Positions 1 to 8,335 of a DNA stretch of 33,792 bases are shown one piece after another. The stretch is from positions 1-33,792 of the IMG/VR virus record IMGVR_UViG_3300032242_000743. The stretch is one strand, 5' to 3'. Each line of letters begins with the position of its first letter. The stretch's first letter is position 1. This DNA comes from a virus. The notes beneath the pieces were generated by a model that worked only from the letters and a program-made list of their open reading frames with translations, was not told the origin of the DNA and ran no database searches. Made by a program: the position numbers and the translations under genes.

Positions 1-3000
1 CAAGGCACTTACCCAAGAATTTGGTGCAGTTCCACTACTATTTACAACAAATGAAGATGATGCAGTATTACTTGAAGTACCTATTGTTGCATTTGCTGCA
101 ACCGCTAATCCATTAGTAGGTGCAGCAGTTGAAGCTGAATATCCAATAGCAGCGTTTCCGTTTACTTGAAACTTACTTCCTATTGTAGTTGTGCCTATAC
201 CAACATTTCCTGTACTTAATACATATAATCTAGCGGTACTTCCATCACCACTTCTAAAATAGTGGTTTGCTGCATCATAATAGTTATCATTGGTACTATT
301 ATAGTTAATTTTAAGTTGATTTGTTGGAGTTCCACCACCAGTTAATACGTGTAATTTAGAATCAGGTGTTGTAGTTCCTATACCAACGTTACCTGTACTA
401 TTAATAAACATAGCAGCAGTAAATGTCAATGCAGCATTTGCACCTGAAGCATTATTACCAGCTACATAAAATAAATGCCCACCTGTTGAAAGACCATTTT
501 GTTGATATAAAGAAGCATATCCATTATTAATATACTGAAATGCTGAACCTGTATAGTACCCATTATAACCAATATTTAAGTTAGCAGTACCATTACTATA
601 AAATGAAGCATATCCTTTTTGTAATGCTTCAAAACCACTACCCCAAGCTGATACTGTTGTAGTTCCAAAACCAATACTTCCTGCAACCGCTAGTCCGTTT
701 GTTGGTGCTGCGGTAGATGCTGAATAACCAATAGCGGCGTTACCATTAACTTGAAACTTAGAACCAATTGTTGAAGTACCTATACCAAAATTACCGTTAG
801 AATCAACTCTAAATCTTTCTGCGGATGCAGTATAATCATACAAACCAAATTCGCCAACTCCTGTAATAAAATTACTTCCTATGCCATATATCCTACCATT
901 AGTATAAGTTGATTGCATTCTTATTACAGTTCCTAATGATGTAGAAGTAACTAAATCCAAAGTTCTTACAGGTGTATTTGTTCCAATTCCTACATATCCT
1001 GATGCGACTACTAAACCTGCACTTGTATAAGTAGAAGCACCACCTGCGTTAAAAGTAGGATTTATATACAACCCTGTTAAAACATCACCATTAGCAGCAG
1101 CAGTTAATGTAGGAGTGAAAATAGTACCTCTTGCAATTGCACCTGATACCGTTATACTTGGACTAAATGTAGTTTGTGGATTTATAGTTAAAGTAAATCC
1201 TCCTGCACTTATTGTTCTATTTGATGCTAAAGTGCCATCAGCAGTATAAATATTAGAAGATACCCCACCTAATCCTGCTAGAGTATAGGTAGGTATATTT
1301 AAAGTACCTGAACTAAATGTAGCTGAACCACTTGAACCCGTTGTAGTCAGGGTGATTGGAGTTTGATAGGTTGCTGTATCTAAAGTAAATGTCCCTGCCG
1401 CAGTCATCTTAACAAAAGAAGCAGAAGCATAAGAAAGGCCTGCTAAAGATGTTAAGTTAGTTGACAACGGTTGTGCTCCTAAATTAGTCAAAGCAGCAGC
1501 CGCAGTTGAAGCACCTGTTCCACCTCTATTTATCGCTATAACATTACCATTCCAAGTTGCACTTGTTATTGAACCTGCATAATCTAATGTGTTTGTACTC
1601 CAAGAAACATTTGAAGGTGCATAAAAATGCTCATCCCAACCGCCTGCAGAAATTGTATTATCAATTAAAGTCAAAACTAAATAACCACCTGAAGAAACTG
1701 ACTTAACTAAAGTATTTGAGTTATTGTTTACTAAAATAGCACCACTACTTTGATTATTATTAAAATAAAAATCAGCACCATTAGGTAATGTAGTGGCATC
1801 AGGAAGTTTAAATGTTTGACCACCCGAACCCGTTACTAAATAACTTGGGGTAGAATTTACCGTTAAAACTATTTGCGTACCCGAAGCAGCAACTGAAGTA
1901 AAACCATCAAAGTAAGCATTTCCATAATAATTTTTAGTTCCTAAGTTTAAATCTTGAGTTGCCCCTGTATAAGGAACGTAACCATTTAATGCTGAACCGT
2001 AATTAGGAATATTTAAGGTCCCTCCTGAATATGTAGCAGCACCTGAACTACCCGTAGTTGTAAGGGCAATTGCGTTTTGTGCTCTTGTATTAGTAAAGTA
2101 AAGATTTGTACCCTCAGTTACTAATGTTGTGGTATAGTCTCCTGATTGAGCAACTACCACACCTGTTCTACCAAATACAGAGGTTACAGGTATAGATATT
2201 GTCCATGTTCTATCAGCTGATAGGTCATAGGTAGTTCCATTTATAGTTAACTGTCTTGTATTTGGAACAGGCGTATATCCCAATGCAGTTTGCTTATTAT
2301 TAAAGGTATTCCAATCAGTTGAACTCAAATAACCATTTGTACTTGTAGTTGACTGGCTAATTGAAATCACCCCTCCGCTATATGAAATTGGAGCAGTAGC
2401 GCTTATGCTAGGAATATCTGTTAATAATGCCAAGGTACCTGTTGAACCTGGCAATGTATAGGTATATGTTCCGTTTGTTATTGTAGAGCCTAATGTTAAT
2501 TGACCGCTGATTCGAGTAGTACCATTAACATCTAATAAAAAAGCAGGGCTTGTGGTATTTAATCCAAAATAACCATTAGAGGATAATATCCTTGCTCTTT
2601 CAGTATTTGAGGTACCAAAAATTAAATTACCTCCATTCATAGTACCTATTGCAAAGTTTGTTGCATAATTACTAAAAAATGTTGCTAGTCCTGCTCTTGC
2701 CAAACCAAAGTCATTTCCTGATGTGGCTGTTGAATATTGTCTAAAATAAGAGGTAGCAGTTGAGTTATCATTTCTTACTGATATCTCAGAGTAGTTTGTT
2801 GTACTATTTGTTTGTAATAAGAATGAGGCAGCAGCAGAAGAGTTATAAACATGAAGGTTTGCTAATACCGTAGATGGATTTCCTATTGTTAAATTTGTTC
2901 CATCAAACTTTAAAATATTAGAACCTGTTTGTGTATTTGTACCATTCCAATAAGCTACCTGACCAATCGCACCCGTTCCTGTTATTGCATTAGTTATTGC

Positions 3001-3306
3001 TCCTTGCTTATTGTTAAAGGTATTCCAATCTGTAGAACTTAGGTATCCGTTGGTTGTTGAGGATGCCTGTGATATAGATATTATTGGTGTTAACCCTCCC
3101 GTAGAAGATAATGGTGAGTTTGCTGATAAACTACTTAAATAACTAAGTAAGGGTATTTGAGAGACAGGAACTAAACCAGAGCTATCTAATGTAGCAACCC
3201 CGTTAGCCCCACCTAAAGGAACTGTTGTAACAATACCTGTATTTGCTACTAAAACTCCGTTATCGCTTCTTAGCCTTAATTCATGCTCAATATACGCTTG
3301 GCTCAT
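1..3306 (-). CDS. Tail fibre / receptor-binding protein, 3' end outside window
   Basis: An open frame runs from an ATG at 3306 to the left edge with no stop in the lines translated, so at least 1,102 codons are present and the C-terminus is missing. The start reads MSQAYIEHELRLRSDNGVLV. The protein is rich in Ser, Thr, Gly and Asn. It holds two copies of NGYLSSTDWNTFNNKQ, two of LTTTGSSGxATxSxGTLNIP, about five GNVGIGTTTP-like units, and two copies of IGSKFQVNGNAAIGYSAST. These motifs are typical of trimeric beta-rich phage fibres, often ending in a self-cleaving S74-type chaperone domain. Such a domain would lie beyond the window and cannot be confirmed. The gene is last in the structural cluster and starts 8 nt after a small accessory gene, consistent with host recognition at the virion surface. 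Confidence 0.88.
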   Translation of the reverse strand, partial: MSQAYIEHELRLRSDNGVLVANTGIVTTVPLGGANGVATLDSSGLVPVSQIPLLSYLSSLSANSPLSSTGGLTPIISISQASSTTNGYLSSTDWNTFNNKQGAITNAITGTGAIGQVAYWNGTNTQTGSNILKFDGTNLTIGNPSTVLANLHVYNSSAAASFLLQTNSTTNYSEISVRNDNSTATSYFRQYSTATSGNDFGLARAGLATFFSNYATNFAIGTMNGGNLIFGTSNTERARILSSNGYFGLNTTSPAFLLDVNGTTRISGQLTLGSTITNGTYTYTLPGSTGTLALLTDIPSISATAPISYSGGVISISQSTTSTNGYLSSTDWNTFNNKQTALGYTPVPNTRQLTINGTTYDLSADRTWTISIPVTSVFGRTGVVVAQSGDYTTTLVTEGTNLYFTNTRAQNAIALTTTGSSGAATYSGGTLNIPNYGSALNGYVPYTGATQDLNLGTKNYYGNAYFDGFTSVAASGTQIVLTVNSTPSYLVTGSGGQTFKLPDATTLPNGADFYFNNNQSSGAILVNNNSNTLVKSVSSGGYLVLTLIDNTISAGGWDEHFYAPSNVSWSTNTLDYAGSITSATWNGNVIAINRGGTGASTAAAALTNLGAQPLSTNLTSLAGLSYASASFVKMTAAGTFTLDTATYQTPITLTTTGSSGSATFSSGTLNIPTYTLAGLGGVSSNIYTADGTLASNRTISAGGFTLTINPQTTFSPSITVSGAIARGTIFTPTLTAAANGDVLTGLYINPTFNAGGASTYTSAGLVVASGYVGIGTNTPVRTLDLVTSTSLGTVIRMQSTYTNGRIYGIGSNFITGVGEFGLYDYTASAERFRVDSNGNFGIGTSTIGSKFQVNGNAAIGYSASTAAPTNGLAVAGSIGFGTTTVSAWGSGFEALQKGYASFYSNGTANLNIGYNGYYTGSAFQYINNGYASLYQQNGLSTGGHLFYVAGNNASGANAALTFTAAMFINSTGNVGIGTTTPDSKLHVLTGGGTPTNQLKINYNSTNDNYYDAANHYFRSGDGSTARLYVLSTGNVGIGTTTIGSKFQVNGNAAIGYSASTAAPTNGLAVAANATIGTSSNTASSSFVVNSSGTAPNSWVSAL

Positions 3307-3314
3307 AATTATTT

Positions 3315-3911
3315 TTAGTTAAACAATGCAACAATATTCACCCCAGCTCCAAGAGCATTACCAAATGTTATCTTACCTGTATTGGTATCCCATAATACTT
3401 GGTCAGTAGTTGGGGTGCCACTTGTTATAATTTGATTAACAGTAACACCACCTCTTGAAATATAAACTAAAGACTTACTAATCATATCTGAATATGTTAT
3501 AGAAGTCTCACCACCTGCTGCAGTGTATGATTTATTTATTATCGTTACTGAGTAAACAACATTTGTAATAACAGTAGATGTTGGATTACCAGTAATAATG
3601 CCATTTGGATTGTTAGCTATAATAGCAGCATTCTGAACCCAATGACCTATGTAGGTATATAAGAAATTTACAAGTCTATCGTAAGTAGGATTACCTGCAT
3701 AACCTGGAACATAAGCCTGAATAGCCGTATTTAAACTATTATAATAAGGTTGATAATACCTTAAAACATCATCCAATATATAAATTAACTCTAATCTATC
3801 TGTCTCATCTACCCAATTATAAAACTTCTCTATCTCATATTCATCAGCACCTAGGTACATTGATATATCAGCATATTGAAGTATTGCGGTTATTTGGTCA
3901 TTAGTATGCAT
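3315..3911 (-). CDS. Fibre- or tail-associated structural protein (198 aa), hypothetical
   Basis: The function is not recognised. The N-terminal 60 residues look helical and acidic. The C-terminal part is beta-rich and ends in DQVLWDTNTGKITFGNALG followed by a hydrophobic tail, a style seen at the ends of tail-fibre attachment proteins. Its ATG shares one base with the stop codon of the gene upstream (TAATG), which suggests translational coupling. It lies directly before the fibre gene, so a fibre adaptor or baseplate role is likely by position only. Confidence 0.7.
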   Translation of the reverse strand: MHTNDQITAILQYADISMYLGADEYEIEKFYNWVDETDRLELIYILDDVLRYYQPYYNSLNTAIQAYVPGYAGNPTYDRLVNFLYTYIGHWVQNAAIIANNPNGIITGNPTSTVITNVVYSVTIINKSYTAAGGETSITYSDMISKSLVYISRGGVTVNQIITSGTPTTDQVLWDTNTGKITFGNALGAGVNIVALFN

Positions 3912-4453
3912 TAGAATCTGATACTTGATTGTGATATAATATCTGCAGCTCTTTGTAAAGCAGCCTGGGCAGAGAATTGGTCTCCATAACTACCTGCATT
4001 TACAGCAGTAACCTTCTCTCTTTGTAGCTGAACTAAACTATCCTTGAATACTGGGTCAGATAATCTTACAGGATTGCTAGCCAAAATCTGAGCAGCATTG
4101 TAAATAGCCTGATTTGTAAACCCTACCATCGTAACTATATTAGTAGATGTATATACCGAACCAGAAACAGGAGCACTCTTATTAACAGTCATTTGAATAC
4201 TCAAGGCCAAATCAGCAGTAAAACCCGTGATAGTAATACTGTTACCTCCTGAAAAAGGAAAGTCAACATAACCTGTGGTATTGCCTGCAGGATACACCAA
4301 GGCTGTACCATCTACATAGTAGATATACAATCTTCTCCAGTTAAAACCACTCTGCGGCTCACCAGAGGCAGTGTAATTAGACGTATCTGTAATAGTTAAT
4401 GATGTACCATTAGACGATTGCTGAACTGTATATGAAGCTATAAACGAACCCAT
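3911..4453 (-). CDS. Beta-rich tail accessory protein (180 aa), hypothetical
   Basis: The start, MGSFIASYTVQQSSNGTSL followed by TITDTSNY, resembles the N-termini of beta-sandwich proteins found beside tail fibres in Bacteroidota phages. The C-terminal third becomes helical (LVQLQREKVTAVNAGSYGDQ). No catalytic motif was seen. The N-terminus looks complete, which argues against a 5' exon upstream of the neighbouring HNH gene. A TATATTTG element lies 15 nt before the ATG, so this gene may open a small unit with the 198-aa protein and the fibre. The role is inferred from position. Confidence 0.72.
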   Translation of the reverse strand: MGSFIASYTVQQSSNGTSLTITDTSNYTASGEPQSGFNWRRLYIYYVDGTALVYPAGNTTGYVDFPFSGGNSITITGFTADLALSIQMTVNKSAPVSGSVYTSTNIVTMVGFTNQAIYNAAQILASNPVRLSDPVFKDSLVQLQREKVTAVNAGSYGDQFSAQAALQRAADIISQSSIRF

Positions 4454-4467
4454 AAAATTATTTCTTA

Positions 4468-4475
4468 CAAATATA
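4468..4475 (-). promoter_or_regulatory. Candidate -7 element before the tail accessory genes
   Basis: On the minus strand this is TATATTTG, a match to the Bacteroidota -7 consensus TANNTTTG, 15 nt from the ATG at 4453. No TTTG lies at the usual 19-nt spacing upstream, so it is a half match. Confidence 0.4.
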
Positions 4476-4489
4476 AGCTTTTTTTAGCT

Positions 4490-4828
4490 TTAGTATTTAG
4501 GCTTCCTTCTCATAATATTTGTAGCAATTCTTACAGACACTAAATTTAATTTTGCATAATCATGAACTTCTTGATGACAATTTTTACATAGACATATTAT
4601 TGTTCTTAATTCATGCTTAGTATGTATCCATTTATAAGAAGTATGATGTAAATGTAAATTTTCTTTTGATTTACAAAATAAACAAGACTGATAGCATTTT
4701 CTTTTTGATGCTTTTTCTTTTACTGATTTCCACCAATCACTATTTAAGTAATCAGTATATGATTCGTAAATCATGTTTGAATCTCTTCTATTCCATGTAT
4801 CGTTGTATGTATAATCTATATCTTTCAT
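4490..4828 (-). CDS. HNH endonuclease (112 aa), probably homing-type
   Basis: A small HNH nuclease with a zinc-ribbon frame: C49 and C52 (CLFC), the pair H61-H62 in LHLHH, and C81, C84, H85 and H89 in CLCKNCHQEVH. This order (Cys pair, HH, Cys pair, His) is the normal HNH arrangement in phage endonucleases, which cut DNA and often spread as selfish genes. The N-terminal 45 residues are polar and may help bind DNA. It is the only gene after a 470-base structured non-coding stretch with its own promoter. Group I introns and HEARO-type RNAs can carry HNH genes, but neither could be shown here because the genes on both sides look intact. Confidence 0.82.
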   Translation of the reverse strand: MKDIDYTYNDTWNRRDSNMIYESYTDYLNSDWWKSVKEKASKRKCYQSCLFCKSKENLHLHHTSYKWIHTKHELRTIICLCKNCHQEVHDYAKLNLVSVRIATNIMRRKPKY

Positions 4829-5131
4829 AATGTGTTGATTTATAATGTTTTGTAAAATAACAACCTACCCAAAGGTTGTAACTAGAGCAAGGAGGTAAGG
4901 GAAATGGTAAGTCAGCCCCCTGCCCCCAACAGAGAACTGACTTTATATCCTACCCAATAGGCGTGAACTTATCGCGAAGTGAGGCTGAATGGTTACTGCA
5001 AGTCGTGAAGCTATACCATTCATTTAAAAGATTAAATATCAGATTCCCAAGGATGGTCCTTATGCGTTTACCTACAATAGTCTAGGACTATGTTCAGTTG
5101 CAGTAGCCATATTGCTTTGACTACATCCAAT
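4829..5131 (-). other. Structured non-coding leader of the HNH gene, with a likely pseudoknot
   Basis: No convincing ORF was seen in this stretch. On the minus strand it can form several helices: 5015-5022 with 4986-4993 (8 bp), 4937-4943 with 4909-4915 (7 bp, loop with two runs of five G), and 4873-4879 with 4860-4866 (7 bp). A further 8-bp pairing joins 5098-5105 (TACTGCAA in the RNA) with 4994-5001 (TTGCAGTA), which lies in the loop of the first hairpin and would make a pseudoknot. The motif CCTnTGGGTAGG occurs twice. Function is unknown. It would be transcribed only by read-through of the terminator at 5132-5160. Confidence 0.5.
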
Positions 5132-5160
5132 AAAAAACCCACCAAGTGAGATTTGATGGG
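5132..5160 (-). terminator. Rho-independent terminator of the putative RNA
   Basis: In the minus-strand RNA, CCCATCAA pairs with TTGGTGGG (8 bp with one G-U pair) around a 7-nt loop and is followed by six U. The loop is almost exactly the 3' strand of the competing outer helix. Confidence 0.75.
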
Positions 5161-5266
5161 TTGATTAGAAACACTCTTCTTTAAGGAGTGTCGTTCCAAA
5201 GATTCTATCTTATGGAGGGTTCTTGTCAACCCAATAACGTAATCTCACTACCTTATCGGATTTGCA
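5132..5266 (-). ncRNA. Putative phage small RNA or riboswitch-like leader, three-way junction
   Basis: A transcript of about 130 nt starting near 5266 would end at the terminator at 5132. Two nested helices close the fold: an outer 9-bp helix (5241-5249 with 5145-5153) and an inner 8-bp helix (5226-5233 with 5157-5164), both without mismatches. Inside are two hairpins, 5195-5203 with 5207-5216 (9 bp, one bulge) and 5171-5176 with 5186-5191. The 3' strands of the closing helices overlap the 5' arm and loop of the terminator, so the closed fold and the terminator exclude each other, as in riboswitch expression platforms. No known RNA class was recognised. Confidence 0.55.
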
Positions 5267-5269
5267 ACA

Positions 5270-5300
5270 CAAAGATATGAACTTATTTTATTCTACCAAA
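5270..5300 (-). promoter_or_regulatory. Bacteroidota-type promoter, perfect consensus
   Basis: On the minus strand this reads TTTG, 19 nt, TATCTTTG, matching the -33/-7 consensus TTTG-N19-TANNTTTG exactly. It begins immediately after the stop codon of the 959-aa gene and points into the non-coding locus. Transcription should start near 5263-5266. It is the only full match I found. Confidence 0.7.
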
Positions 5301-8180
5301 TTATTTTCTAGCACCTCTTTTTGTTTCTCTCATAGATGACCTTCTCATCTTATTTTCTTGCTTCCTTAAATTATTTGCTATCTTAAGATTATCAATATGT
5401 GGCTTAAACATATTAGGGAACATCATTTGTTGAATATCCCCAAATATCTTAAATGAGTTTTCATCCTCAGCTGAATATTTAGGCTTAAAGTCAAAACCAA
5501 AATGTTCAAACATCCTTCCTACAACTGGGTTTATATCCTCTAATCCCTGTGCAATATTGGCTCCAGATTGTTCAAGACCATTTTTCATAGTCTTAACGCT
5601 TCTCATCAATCCTAATTCTGGCTTACCTGTCAAATTATCTCTCAATGATGATATGTGAGGAGAAACTCCTAATGTAGCAGTAGTAAGGAACTTTATACCA
5701 GGTGAACTTACTAATGGTGTTAAGAATGAGTTTAATTGGTCTTTTTTAACAGCCTCAGATGCCTGACCTAATGTAGCACCTTGAATATAAGAATTATATG
5801 CAGCCTCGGCACCTATAGCTCTTTCACCTCTTTCTATTATCGGATTAAGGAATCCCATATTAAAATCTTGAAGCTGCCCATTCTTATAGAACATAGACTT
5901 TAACAAAGGATTGCTATCAATTGTTTTTTTGCCTTCAGGAGTTACCCTAAGTTTTAAAAATCTAGATTCTTTATCATCCCATGGGAACTTCCCGTATAGT
6001 GCATAGGAGGCTGCAACCCATGTACCAACCAATCCGACAACACCTCCTGAAAACATGTGAGCAGCTCTCATTGTCATTCTTCTAGGTAGCGTTTGGCCTT
6101 CTGTTGGAAGTGGAGCCATGCCTAAAGAACCTTTTATACCATTTTTAAGGAAGGTAGATGATGCGGTAAAGAATGGAGCCATACCATTTCTCTTTACGGT
6201 TCTTTCTAGCTGACCTTCTAGACCTTTCACATAGTTACCTAGTTGATATGAAAATTGTCTTCTTTGTTCAGGTGTTGCATCTGGATTTATTTCAAGACAT
6301 ATTCTATCCATTAAAACCCTTGCTTTAATATCAATACCCTTTCTACCGTACAATATTCTTGATGGGTCTATTTTCCATACTTTCTTAGCTCCTGTTGCCT
6401 CAGATATTTCTTGAGAGCCAGTTAATGAACCAGACTTTTCAGGTAATAATCCAATAGCAGCCATTTCTTGTATATGCTTGATAGCATTTTCACTTGTTAC
6501 ATCTTCTGAAATAATATTAAATATACCTGTAAATATTTTTGTTACAGGGGTGTTACCTATTGTTTTTGATAAAAGAGAGGTACCTGCCCATGGTGTTCCA
6601 TTAACCAAGGCACCAACAAGATTTGTAGAGTGTATTGATGCCTCTATTGGTCCACCTAATGAAAATGCTGTAATTTTATCCATTACCTTTCCGAAAACAG
6701 TTTTATTCATTACCCTCTCATTCAGCATTGGTTCAAGCTCTTTTGCTAACCAATTAGGTATTAAGGCTTTCTTGCCTGGCACTCTTTTGCCATTTATTAT
6801 TCTATCTTCCGTTATCTGAACTACAGTGGCATTGTAGTCAACTCCATTAATAGTTATTTTTTTATTAGTAAGCTCTTCTGCAGTTCCTATCTTCAATAAG
6901 CCAGCATCTTGCATAGACTTTATAAGAACGTTTTTATTGTTAGCCTTGAATGCTGCTGTTACTCTTTCAGATAGTTTATCAACGGCAATATCATAAGCAT
7001 TGGAAAGACCTGTAGCAAATGTATTTGCCTGATTTCTTCTGCTATTTAATTTTGGTCCTCTCTTTGTAAATAATTTATTACCCTTCTCATCTAAAGGTAT
7101 TAATGGATAATATGTATCTAGTTCTCCAAGCGCATTAGAAAATACACCTTCGTTTGAGGCGTGATTCTCTGTTAATGGAGCCTCTATAAGCTCCTTATAC
7201 ATTGATAATGCCTCTTGTGTTTTTTGGTCATTTTTTATTTCTTCATAACTAGGCCCACCACTAAAGTCAATTTTGGCTACATTTTCTGATGCGTTTTTAA
7301 ACGCTCCTGATAGAAGTGCTCTTAGTTGTTCAAAGTCTCCTGATTCCAACAATGTAGCTGCATCTGTTTGTAAATTTGATAATGGATTTCTTTGTTCTAT
7401 TTCATTTAACAATACAGCATAATTACCACTCCCCTCAGCCTTAAATCCATTTACTAAATCTTCATCACTCATTGTAAGAACTGTTCTAGACATATCTTCC
7501 CATCTATGTCTTATACCATCAAGTCTAGACTGAACTAATACTTTTCTTAAATTACTCCAAGTTTCATTACCATATTTTCTAGAAATCTCAGATACTGCAC
7601 CTTTAAGCAAAGAAGCAGCCTGTGAGGCTGATGAGAAATATTTTGCAACAGCATCTTTTACATCTTGAGAAATCTTACCTAACTGATTAAAATTACTTAC
7701 AAAATAATCTTTAGCCCACGGTATTAAGCCTACTCTTTCTTTTTGTTTATTACCTTCTTGTTGTTGCTTTTCTCCTACAACATTTGTAAATAAATTTTGT
7801 GAAATTTTACCTGCCTCATATTTATTTTTACCGTCCTCGTATATTTTTCTAAGGTTTTCATCTGTTTGGTCTATTCCAAATCTATTAGAGAAACTTTCCT
7901 TGAAATCATCAAAACTTAATTCTCCTTGGCCATTAATAAACTGACCTCTAGCATAGTTAACCCATTTATTATATTGAGCTTCTTCTCTGCTAATCTTTCC
8001 TAAAAGATAATCAATAGCTTTATCAACAGGAGGAGTATCTCCATATCTATGAAAAGCCATTTCAGCTATTTCTTCTATTTGTTCATCAGTATAATCACTT
8101 CCTTGTTGTTTAAATTTTTCTTTTAAACCATTTTTAAGGTCATACCATTCTTTAGAACTTTTATTTGGGCAAATAGACAT
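5301..8180 (-). CDS. Large internal virion (ejection) protein candidate (959 aa)
   Basis: I start it at the ATG at 8180 (MSICPNKSSKEWYDL), one base after the stop of the 50-aa gene. An in-frame start 33 nt further up would overlap that gene. The protein is mostly helical. The N-terminal 70 residues resemble the opening of large polyvalent phage proteins in Bacteroidota phages (CPNKSSKEW with a DEQIEEIAEMAFHRYGD helix). One membrane-like helix is visible in the last third (SGGVVGLVGTWVAASYALYG), and the C-terminus is basic (RRSSMRETKRGARK). No catalytic site was seen. Length, position after the nozzle gene, and the membrane-like segment fit a protein stored in the head and ejected with DNA. 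That role is inferred. Confidence 0.72.
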   Translation of the reverse strand: MSICPNKSSKEWYDLKNGLKEKFKQQGSDYTDEQIEEIAEMAFHRYGDTPPVDKAIDYLLGKISREEAQYNKWVNYARGQFINGQGELSFDDFKESFSNRFGIDQTDENLRKIYEDGKNKYEAGKISQNLFTNVVGEKQQQEGNKQKERVGLIPWAKDYFVSNFNQLGKISQDVKDAVAKYFSSASQAASLLKGAVSEISRKYGNETWSNLRKVLVQSRLDGIRHRWEDMSRTVLTMSDEDLVNGFKAEGSGNYAVLLNEIEQRNPLSNLQTDAATLLESGDFEQLRALLSGAFKNASENVAKIDFSGGPSYEEIKNDQKTQEALSMYKELIEAPLTENHASNEGVFSNALGELDTYYPLIPLDEKGNKLFTKRGPKLNSRRNQANTFATGLSNAYDIAVDKLSERVTAAFKANNKNVLIKSMQDAGLLKIGTAEELTNKKITINGVDYNATVVQITEDRIINGKRVPGKKALIPNWLAKELEPMLNERVMNKTVFGKVMDKITAFSLGGPIEASIHSTNLVGALVNGTPWAGTSLLSKTIGNTPVTKIFTGIFNIISEDVTSENAIKHIQEMAAIGLLPEKSGSLTGSQEISEATGAKKVWKIDPSRILYGRKGIDIKARVLMDRICLEINPDATPEQRRQFSYQLGNYVKGLEGQLERTVKRNGMAPFFTASSTFLKNGIKGSLGMAPLPTEGQTLPRRMTMRAAHMFSGGVVGLVGTWVAASYALYGKFPWDDKESRFLKLRVTPEGKKTIDSNPLLKSMFYKNGQLQDFNMGFLNPIIERGERAIGAEAAYNSYIQGATLGQASEAVKKDQLNSFLTPLVSSPGIKFLTTATLGVSPHISSLRDNLTGKPELGLMRSVKTMKNGLEQSGANIAQGLEDINPVVGRMFEHFGFDFKPKYSAEDENSFKIFGDIQQMMFPNMFKPHIDNLKIANNLRKQENKMRRSSMRETKRGARK

Positions 8181-8181
8181 A

Positions 8182-8334
8182 TTACTTTTTCTTTTTAGCA
8201 GCACTAATTGCAATTGCTACAATCTGTTTTTGGGTTCTTGGTTTAGTTCCCTTATGTGCTAGTTCATGAATATTAGCGCTAATAGCTGATTGGATAGCTT
8301 TTTTACTTTTACCTTTAGCAGACTTTAGTGGCAT
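8182..8334 (-). CDS. Small lysine-rich protein (50 aa)
   Basis: A short gene that fits exactly between its neighbours: ATG at 8334 just after the ATP-grasp stop, TAA at 8182-8184 just before the next ATG. It reads MPLKSAKGKSKKAIQSAIS at the start and ends KPRTQKQIVAIAISAAKKKK. The last part matches a motif common in small basic phage and bacterial proteins (K/R-QAIAIALSEA; I think of DUF6496-like proteins, from memory). It is probably nucleic-acid binding or a minor virion component. Exact packing between two genes supports translation. Confidence 0.75.
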   Translation of the reverse strand: MPLKSAKGKSKKAIQSAISANIHELAHKGTKPRTQKQIVAIAISAAKKKK

Positions 8335-8335
8335 C

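Noticed and set aside
4477-4494. AAGCT/AGCTT hairpin as a terminator after the HNH gene
   Set aside because: The stem is only 5 bp and no U run follows on the minus strand.
4490-5265. Group I intron with HNH gene
   Set aside because: A GACTT/AAGTC pairing (minus strand, about 5000-5004 with 4939-4943) beside GGATATAAAGTC recalls the P7 and S elements, and the pseudoknot recalls P3. However, the flanking 959-aa and 180-aa genes both look complete, so there are no exons to join, and the P and Q elements were not found.
6478-6819. Plus-strand ORF of 113 codons inside the 959-aa gene
   Set aside because: All plus-strand frames here lie opposite real genes and have hydrophobic, low-meaning translations typical of antisense shadows. 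The same holds for 9165-9503, 27075-27377 and 28559-28882.
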